DNA of 64,000 bases from Corallium rubrum (lineage: Eukaryota > Cnidaria > Anthozoa > Scleralcyonacea > Coralliidae), in contig OZ035997.1 of assembly GCA_964035015.1 (NCBI GenBank), forward strand, positions 87,325,483-87,389,482. The letters run 5' to 3'. The notes beneath the pieces are model-generated. The model saw nothing but the letters and a program-made list of their open reading frames with translations, made no database searches and was not told the origin of the DNA. Below are positions 57,748 to 64,000 of this stretch, one piece after another. Position numbers and translations under genes: made by a program. Every line of letters begins with the position of its first letter. Positions within the stretch are counted from its first letter, which is position 1.

Positions 57748-60700
57748 TAAACAAATAACACGTCGATTTTCGTCGGATAAAATTGAATTAATTTGACAGT
57801 TACATGGGAACCATGGGAACCACAGACAACTAACAATGAAAATGCACACGTTATTGTATACATATAGGTTAAAAGCTTAGAGAGAGGTTATTATTCAACT
57901 AGAGACTAAAGACCGAGTGCGAAGCAGGAGATCTTTGCGTTGAGTAATAAACGAACCCGTGGCTTTTAACTTATATGAATATTTATTAGCCTATAGACCA
58001 CTTTCATAATAGCGACTAATTTGAATATTCTTTTATGTGCATTTTAACCGTTGTAGCCTCGTTTGTGTGTTTGCAATTCAAAAGAATCTTTGCTTGATAA
58101 CGAGGGCAAGAAGGTTCATTTGAATGCACATAAAAGAATATTTAAAGCGTCGGCCTTTAAAGTATCAAAGTTGTCTATATTCTTGTTTTTAAGAGTTTTT
58201 TAAGTTGTACTTGAAATAAATATCGAGGAATAATCCGAAAACAGTGTCTATTTTCGAAAAGGGAGTTGCGGTCTTAAAAAAACAATTAGAAAGAAAAAAA
58301 AAAGAAAATGGTCTGAAAATTACTCCCGTCAAGAGGTTATGCTTTCACCTCTGTTTGTTTGTTTTTCTATCGCCAGGATATTTCACAAAGTACTGCACAC
58401 GTTCTCAAGAAAGATTGCCAAAGATTGATCATATACCAACCCATTAAATTGTGCTTGAATTTGGATGAGAATTTAATAAAATCTGACCACAAAATTCTCC
58501 GTGTTAAAGAAATGCTTGATTGCGCTGATTATTCTTATTTTATGCAAACATATTTGCGTAATTCTGGTACGAGTGCACTCAAGCGTTTTATTCATTCATA
58601 CATATGTATAGGTCTCGTGAGCTAGCCTGGTTAAGTTGAAGTAATACGGACGACATTATCCTTCAACTTTCAACGCAACTTTGTTGCGTTGCAAGTTGAA
58701 AAGCGTTGTTGCACGTATTACCACCCAACTTAAACATTATCACGCAACAATGATTTTGTTGTGAGTTGAAAAAAATTGTTGAAAAAAACTAGACTCCAGT
58801 TCTACTTCCTGCAACATGCTGTTTCAACTTGCAATAACTGAAATTATTGTTGCGCGGCCATGTTTGAGGTGGATGGTAATACGTGCAACGACGCTTTTCA
58901 ACATGCAACGCAACAATGTTGCAGCGTGATGACTTGTTTTCCTTTTAAATGTATCTAATATTATGAAATAACCGGAAGAAAATGAACGACAACACGCACT
59001 CTGATTAGCTATTGAGTCAAACAAGCGTGCCATTATAACTCCATAACGGCACGGCACACGAGATACTTCGCGACGATTTTGTCGTTTTTGATTAATTTTA
59101 TGTGGATTTAATCATCAACGAAAGTCAAAAATTACTTGGATATATGTCTAATCACGTAATTAACACAGCAGAATGTTTTCAGTGCAACTTTAAGTGCATT
59201 TTCATCGCTGAAATCGCCGACGTGTTGTACGAGGCCACGCGTGGCGCTAAATGGTAACAAACTCGTCCTGAGACCACTGACCTATATATATATAACTGGA
59301 CTGCGGGTGCTGGCCAAAAATGTGTCCCCATTTTCACTTTCAAAATGGCGGCATTTATGGGTCCTTCTGCTAATGGTAGCGAGCACTGACATGTACTTAT
59401 CGTAGGAAAAAAGAATATTTATGTAAATATAAAGCGATTTTCTTACTTTAGTAAAATACTAAACACCAATTCGGACAGGAAAGAGTTAGAGACATAGTTA
59501 AAAATTGTTCCTGTGAAGGCTTCCCCAAGAGGTGAATAAAATCGTCTGGCGTTAGCCAGAACAAAATACTAAAGAGTAAAGACCAATAAATTCGGACAGG
59601 AAAGAGTTAATACATGCAGGTTGGTCATTGTTAATTTCTTGTGGAACGACTCCAGAGGCCTGCTGGATATTTATTTGTCTGACCAAATACTAGGAATATC
59701 GCCTCCCATGTAAATAGCCCCTAAGAAGAACTCGGTACGCCTCGCTTCTTTTCGATTTTCTCGTGATCTTCAGCGGTGCTTTATAGAGCTGGCGACTTCA
59801 TAAAACGAAATGTTTGTAGATTTCCATGACCGTGTGTATTGACAGCATGTTTATTTTATTGCCAAGTGTTCGTGCGGACCGCCGGCCGGCACGTCTTTAA
59901 TTCAGACTGCTAGAAATCTACAACAGTAATTGTCTAGGATTGTTTAGGTTATTATTGTAGTTCACAACTACAATAAGACTCTTCTCATGAAAACATCCCG
60001 GGCCGCTCAGCAACAACCATAAATATTAAATATACATGAAAAACCACCGAAATATTTTGTTTACCCAAACTCCGCGAGACCGGGACGATATTATGCTGAC
60101 TTGGCAAAAATTCGACAAAGTTTGCCTAGTCCGTCTACTCCGAACGTTTTCTCAATAAATAACCCACTGTAGGAGTTATAAAATATATTGGCAGAAAGAT
60201 AATTCACCTTGCTACAACATACGTACTGTTTATCCGACCAAATAGCTTAGTTTCCCTAAAAAAGCGAAATACCGAACATGTCCAAATCATAATAGCGGCC
60301 GCTATTTTGAAATTGTTTTGCGCATGAATTATAATGTCTTCTCCGAATGTTTTCTCGAGAAATAAGCCACTGTAGAAGCTATCAAATATACTGGAAGAAA
60401 GATAATTCATCTTGCTACAACATACGTACAGTTTATCCGACTAAAATAGCTTAGTTTTCTTAAAAAAGGCGAAATACCGAACATGTCCAACACGAACTAG
60501 AGATCTTAGGTATCGGTCAGCGACCTTCACCATTAGCAAAAGGACCCATAAATGCCGCCATTTTGAAAGTGAAAATGGGGACACTTTTCCTACTCAAAGG
60601 TAATAGGAGCACGCAGTCCAGTTATATATATAGGTCAGTGCCTGAGACAGGTAATCTGTTTTTTACACGCATCTCTCGTGCATTAAAACTAATCGCACGC

Positions 60701-60902
60701 GTCACGTTTTTTATTTCTTAAATAACCCGCTGACGGATGTATGCATGCAGTCCCTGATTGCCCTCTTGTTTTTATTGATTTCTAGGGTCTAATGCAAGTT
60801 AACGGGAGACCAGTTGCCGCATTTGATCCTGAAGGTCTCGTTTTTTCTGCTGGAGTCGACAGTGAAATGATAAAGCTTTATGATCTGAGATCTTTTGACA
60901 AG
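47322..60902 (+). CDS. WDR82: WD repeat-containing protein 82, first five coding exons
   Basis: Exons: 47322-47482, 54689-54786, 56012-56078, 57174-57273 and 60786-60902, with GT-AG borders and matching phases. They give 181 residues that align by eye almost continuously with human WDR82: [60 protein letters not shown] and [16 protein letters not shown]. The full protein is about 313 residues, so the C-terminal WD repeats lie beyond the right edge. The sequence from 60903 to 64000 has no further exon. In other animals WDR82 (yeast Swd2) acts in the nucleus as a subunit of the SETD1A/B H3K4 methyltransferase complexes and of the PNUTS-PP1 complex. There it links these to RNA polymerase II phosphorylated at CTD Ser5. 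The start matches the conserved N-terminus. Introns are long and filled with mobile elements. Confidence 0.95.
47798..47863. repeat. (AT)n microsatellite in WDR82 intron 1
   Basis: A TA run of about 66 bases. A second run of about 64 bases (47927-47990) adjoins the SINE tail. Confidence 0.95.
47927..48180 (-). mobile_element. tRNA-derived SINE, copy 1, with (AT)n tail
   Basis: The - strand head 'tccgtggctcagtggtcaga' (A box) and 'gtcgtgggttcaattcc' (B box) form a tRNA-like promoter region. A body with 'gcaactggtcccggtttggt' follows and then the tail 'aaaatccttagaacat' running into TA repeats. Confidence 0.8.
48270..48410 (-). mobile_element. SINE copy 2, tail part only
   Basis: The body and tail of the same SINE ('agttgcattttttgcaactg', 'ctcgaattttccttcaccc'). 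The tRNA head is replaced by a TA run at 48378-48408. Confidence 0.75.
48435..50030 (+). mobile_element. Penelope-like retroelement with GIY-YIG domain in a long palindrome
   Basis: A RT catalytic box RRYIDDCFV lies at about 48865. It is followed by a 304-residue stretch (48891-49802) with the RT end ([20 protein letters not shown]) and a GIY-YIG-type endonuclease ([19 protein letters not shown], about 49510-49570). This fusion defines Penelope-like elements. The first 400 bases (48435-48840) are the inverted copy of the last 390 (49648-50030), including the ORF end and 3' region. This matches the inverted, partial copies often found joined to such elements. The copy is incomplete and broken in at least one place. 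Confidence 0.8.
50040..50310 (+). mobile_element. tRNA-derived SINE, copy 3, with (AT)n tail
   Basis: Complete head ('tctgtggctcagtggtcaga', 'gtcgtgggttcaattcc'), body, tail 'aaatccttagaacatgc' and a 75-base TA run. It lies in opposite orientation to copies 1 and 2, on the other side of the Penelope-like element. Confidence 0.8.
51030..51137. mobile_element. MITE with TTAACTC...GTCCGA ends, copy 1
   Basis: The left end 'attaactcattcctgtccga' is inverted at the right end ('gacaggaaagagttaat'). The centre holds the core 'gaataaaatcg ... agccagaataaaatac'. A relative lies at 59485-59612. Confidence 0.6.
51775..52200. repeat. short-period repeat of 'gttgttcac' type
   Basis: Many direct and inverted copies of 'gtgaacaatgttgtgctgct', 'aacaagttgttcac' and 'gttgttacaacatg'. 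It probably forms a low-complexity foldback. The 162-residue frame through it is an artefact. Confidence 0.6.
52203..52467. mobile_element. MITE with about 48-bp inverted ends
   Basis: 'attaccaaaaccgatgatgc', 'acggcatggccc' and 'aacatgtcat' are mirrored at the right end ('ccgcgcatcatcggttttgg'). No coding sequence. Confidence 0.65.
53010..53254. mobile_element. 245-bp MITE, copy A
   Basis: Inverted ends 'ataggtgagtttc' and 'gcgcgcgcat' enclose 'gacttgctagcgagccgcc', 'acagaagaataacagtgtt' and 'gaaactgtatctatactttg'. A second copy lies in opposite orientation at 55537-55781. Confidence 0.75.
55133..55313. mobile_element. 180-bp palindromic MITE, copy 2
   Basis: Nearly identical to 21497-21676, in the same orientation, in WDR82 intron 2. 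Ends are AGACCCCGTTCACACGATGC and its complement. Confidence 0.75.
55537..55781. mobile_element. 245-bp MITE, copy B (inverted relative to copy A)
   Basis: Begins 'ataggtgagtttcagggtgt' and ends with its near complement. The interior is the complement of 53010-53254. It lies in WDR82 intron 2. Confidence 0.75.
56747..56819. repeat. perfect 33-bp hairpin in WDR82 intron 3
   Basis: Arms 56747-56779 and 56787-56819 are exact complements with a 7-base loop. The 12-base direct repeat TTTAATACTAGC flanks it (56741-56752, 56819-56830). This is consistent with insertion of a tiny MITE. Confidence 0.7.
57661..57744. repeat. (AT)n microsatellite in WDR82 intron 4
   Basis: A TA run of about 84 bases. 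Confidence 0.95.
58004..58145. repeat. dispersed repeat shared with 54033-54118
   Basis: 'ttcataatagcgactaat', 'tgaatattcttt' and 'cctcgtttgtgtgtttgca' occur in both. The 58-kb copy also has an inverted end ('tgcacataaaagaatattt'). Confidence 0.55.
58630..58930. mobile_element. foldback MITE rich in 'gttgcgtt'
   Basis: 'gttgaaaagcgttgttgcac' plus 'gtattac' (58697-58723) is mirrored at 58876-58902 ('gtaatacgtgcaacgacgct'). Flanking 'caacgcaac' repeats extend the pairing. Confidence 0.55.
59275..60640. mobile_element. inverted-repeat transposon, 1366 bp, 8-bp TSD
   Basis: Ends CACTGACCTATATATATA and its complement; the inverted homology extends about 130 bp ('aactggactgcg', 'cattttcactttcaaaatgg'). 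The 8-bp direct repeat CCTGAGAC lies at 59267-59274 and 60641-60648. No transposase frame is seen. A small MITE (59485-59612) is nested inside. A relative is at 62029-63044. Confidence 0.85.
59485..59612. mobile_element. MITE with 'ggacaggaaagagtta' phrase, copy 2
   Basis: Contains 'aattcggacaggaaagagtta' variants at both ends (here in direct rather than inverted order) and the core 'aataaaatcgtctggcgtta'. It is related to 51030-51137 and nested in the 1366-bp element. Confidence 0.5.
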
Positions 60903-61067
60903 GTTTTTATACTTTAACCACTTCTAATAACATTTCAATCAATTTTCTTCATTCCTGATTGGCTAATGACATCTGTATTAAATTTAAATTGTTTTACTAG
61001 GGGTAAAAAAAAAAATAGCACATGTGGAATTTTTTTTAATACCATACATCCGGGGAAATTAAATACT

Positions 61068-61662
61068 TGTTTCCATCTGCCAAACTGACTTGATACCGCA
61101 ACGTTTGATACGACATAAAATGACGTCATGTCAACCTCGTCCCCAGGGCATTTTGCCTCCACGTTGGGAGGTCGGCGAAAATGGCCCTGGCATCGGCTGG
61201 TCACGTGACACCCAGAATTTTGGGGTGTTTTGGCAAGAAAATTTATGCGGTCTTTGTGTTTCGTTTTTGTATAATACGTATACATGAATAATAAATAATA
61301 AATATTTAACGCTCTGCCGAATCACTCATGTGAACCTTTATTATAAATGCAACTGGCTAGCATTATTCATCATGATACTCCCCACGATTATCCAGGATAC
61401 ATTTAAATGTCGGGAAGAAACATATATCTAATGTTGTTCTTGACTTTAACCAAAGCTATCGTTACAATTCTTTGGATGAACTTCGCGGAGTGGATTTATT
61501 GCAATTCATATTTTGATGAATAAATTACACTGTATCTGAATTAATCAAGTTTTTAAACCGGCCAATCCGATGCCAGGGCCATTTTCGCCGACTCCCAACG
61601 TGGAGGCAAAATGCCCTGGGGACGAGGTTGACGTCATGTCAGTTTGGCAGATGGAAACAATT
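61068..61662. mobile_element. MITE with 'gtttccatctgcc' ends and nested inverted blocks
   Basis: 'gtttccatctgccaaactga' (left) is mirrored at the right. Inside, 'caacctcgtccccagggcat', 'tttgcctccacgttggga' and 'cgaaaatggccctggcatcg' at 61130-61195 are inverted at 61572-61632. Confidence 0.65.
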
Positions 61663-62028
61663 GCTGACAGTAAACAAGTCAATTCAACACGAGTCCTGGT
61701 TTACTTGCTTGTGCCGAGCGTTCAAGAAGTTAGTCACGAAGAAAGTTAACTGAAGGTTACTTAAAACAGTTGAAAATTAGATGAAGACATTACTCAAAGA
61801 TGCTATTTATATCAATGTCACGCTGTGACATAACTCGACGTCCTTTTGATATGCTGAGTTAGTGAATTTGATGTTTATAGTTTTGCCGTTTTGTTTCGCA
61901 CTCGTGGTATTATGAAGATTTCGCCAAACACGCGTGCGATTTTTTATTAATTCTTCTCGAGCCGTGTTATTTCCTATACAAATAACTCTGTCTTCGGATA
62001 TGTCGATGCCGTATTAAAGTAATGTACC

Positions 62029-63044
62029 CACTGACCTGTATATAACTGGACCACTTGCTCCTATTATCTTTGGGTTATGAAAAGTGTGGCCATTTGAACG
62101 TGGCGTCAAATGGCGAATTTGAGTCCTTCTGCTCATGGTAGACAACACTGACCACGATTTTGACTGGATTACAGACGCAGGCTTTATAAAATATCCCGTG
62201 AAAATGAAGAAAAAAATCCTTGACTCGCTGATATTTTCATGGATAAACACAACAAATCTTTTTTGAAAGGTTAAAAAAGGTACAGACATAAATACACAAA
62301 GCAGTTATATTGTTAATTCCTATCCGTTGGTTACTCGGTTTTGTTGTTGCATATATTTAATTGTTTTTGCATATATTTAATTGTTTTTGTTGCCGAAACG
62401 AAGAAGGGACAACTGAACTGACAAGTGAATACCAGGCCGGCAATTCAACGGCTTGTATTCTAATACTTTCGTAGGCTTTCGGCACATTTTAGTACTTTTC
62501 GAAAAGGATTTAATGAGCTTACTGTTGTAAAACATCAGTATTTCTCGTTGTAAAACATATACCAAATCTTGCGAAAAATTCTGTCCTTATGTTGAAATGT
62601 TCCATTGAGTTTGAAATCTGAGCCAGAGGGGCCAGTGAAGGCAAGCAAATACGAAGTAAACATAACTGTTAAGCTTATCAAAACTTAAACATATACTGAA
62701 AAACGGACGATGTAAAACATTTATTTTGTATTTCGACAGACTACATTGAAGGCCATTGAAAGTTTTAACTGCACTTACTATAAGCTGGTGTTCTCCAGGT
62801 GTCACTAGTTGCCAACAATGGAGCGTAAAAATATATTAAACTGAAAAGTTTAGATCAATTTTCAAACAGAGAAAACATTTTTTTCACCAAAAGAACAAGC
62901 ATAAAACGCCTACAGACCAGTGTCAAGCACTGGTCAGTGGTCACTCCCATGAGCAGAAGGACTCAAATTCGCCATTTGACGCCATGTTCAAATGGCCACA
63001 CTTTTTTGGCAAGAGCAAGCGGTCCAGTTATATACAGGTCAGTG
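62029..63044. mobile_element. inverted-repeat transposon, 1016 bp, 8-bp TSD
   Basis: Ends CACTGACCTGTATATAACTG and its complement, with about 120 bp of inverted homology ('gtgtggccatttgaac', 'gcgaatttgagtccttctgc'). The direct repeat AATGTACC lies at 62021-62028 and 63045-63052. Non-coding. Same family as 59275-60640. Confidence 0.85.
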
Positions 63045-63447
63045 AATGTACCCTTAACTTGGGAAAAAGTCTACCAATACCATCGATATGGCTTATACAT
63101 AAAAACTACAGTACGTGGGCAGTGTTTTGAACAGAACAAAGTGAAAAGGTGGTAAACTTCCGAGATTTTTCGTAACGGAAAACTGGCGTTTTGAGGGGAG
63201 CGCTTTCATCAGAGTAAAATGTGAAATGGTATGTCTAACCAGGTATATCTTTCTGAATAATGAGCGGTGCCTAAGACTATATAGACCTACAGTATTTCAT
63301 TCAAAAATCGAATCAATTTGATTTTTTAACTTTTTTTATTTTAAGGAATTTGTTGTAAAACGTATACAAGTTATTACTGCAAATACAACTCGTTAGTAGA
63401 GTGAGGCGGTTTTTCGGTAAACCGGGAAACAAATATTTATAAAATAA

Positions 63448-63810
63448 TAGTTGTCCCACGCACGCCCTGATTGGATGAGAGCCATTTTCACGGAGTAGAG
63501 AGACACGTTTGACGTCATTTTCATTTTATTTGGTACAATTAACGCATGCTCTGTTTAGTTAAGTCTCACGTAATCACTGGCGTATTTATTTGATTGCGTC
63601 AATTTGGTGGCTTCTCCTTGGTTTTTTACCTCGTAAAATGGTTAGTTTTTTATAAAACAAATAGAAAATGGCTTTTGTGTCTCTGTACTGTGTGATACAG
63701 ACAGGAATGACGCAATTTCAACCGGGAAAAAATAGGCATTTTTCCCGGTTGAAATAACGTCATTCGTGTTTCTATTACAGTACAGAGACAAGCAAGCGAT
63801 CTCCTATGTG
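63448..63810. repeat. foldback repeat family F1, copy 2
   Basis: Same order of blocks as 3915-4345 ('tctcacgtaatcactggcgt', 'caatttcaaccggg'), with the central hairpin shortened. Confidence 0.7.
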
Positions 63811-63819
63811 TTAAATATA

Positions 63820-64000
63820 TAAAATAGGTTGCGTCTTACGCACGCTGTGATTGGTTAATTACCGTGTTTGTATCAGGCTATGCAAACAAGGCTGTGACGT
63901 CACGGCTCATTTCTTAGCCTTATTTTATAAAATAAATAGAAAATAGATACCCTGTGTGTATATATAACCTGATGCAAACACTCGAGTGAGTTTTTTCTTC
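63820..64000. repeat. foldback repeat family F1, partial copy 3
   Basis: Restarts with 'cttacgcacgctgtgattgg' and runs off the window end. Confidence 0.5.

Noticed and set aside
60903-64000. A sixth WDR82 exon (expected to start with GPFATFKMQYDR-like sequence)
   Set aside because: I looked in all + strand frames and found no match; this stretch is filled by MITEs, so the exon must lie beyond the window.

Overview
This looks like a gene-poor, repeat-dense piece of an AT-rich invertebrate genome. The mix of repeats (tyrosine-recombinase retroelement, BEL/Pao and Gypsy fossils, a GIY-YIG Penelope-like element, many foldback MITEs) and the style of the transposon proteins suggest a cnidarian, but I could not test this. 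Genes have GT-AG introns and the one clearly conserved host gene is animal-like, so it is certainly eukaryotic.

Host genes are few. (1) WDR82, a chromatin and transcription WD40 protein, starts at 47322 on the + strand; five coding exons lie in the window and the gene runs off the right edge. (2) A small secreted six-cysteine protein of 85 residues is encoded by two coding exons at 41722-41805 and 44925-45098. (3) A degraded RGG/YG-rich exon lies at about 12400-12862 on the - strand. (4) A possible first exon of a type II membrane protein lies at 6836-7004 on the - strand.

The most interesting object is an almost intact two-gene DNA transposon of about 5.9 kb at 26278-32205. It has terminal inverted repeats of 21 or more bases. 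It carries an eight-exon DDE-type transposase-like gene on the + strand (26958-30737, one in-frame TGA near the end) and, convergent to it, a three-exon gene for a small chromodomain protein on the - strand (32125-31277). It sits inside a 154-bp tandem repeat, and I cannot place it in a named superfamily.

Layout: 0-8.5 kb, LINE and Penelope-like remnants, hAT- and mariner-type MITEs, a foldback family and the possible membrane-protein exon. 8.5-12.3 kb, three successive minisatellite arrays with periods near 98, 24-32 and 150-200 bp. 12.4-14 kb, RGG pseudo-exon and a Gypsy gag fossil. 14.5-15.8 kb, foldback MITEs. 15.8-19.8 kb, BEL/Pao fossil on the - strand. 20-26 kb, MITEs and a 1.3-kb inverted-repeat element. 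26.3-32.2 kb, the two-gene transposon. 32.2-36.3 kb, tandem repeats, a mariner-type MITE and Gypsy fossil pieces in both orientations. 36.5-41 kb, microsatellites and a hAT MITE whose empty site is preserved in a neighbouring duplicate. 41.3-45.2 kb, the secreted-peptide gene, whose large intron holds a pentanucleotide array. 45.4-47.2 kb, a GA array, a tyrosine-recombinase fossil and two MITEs. 47.3-64 kb, WDR82, with introns packed with a Penelope-like element, tRNA-derived SINEs and many MITEs, several showing clean target-site duplications.
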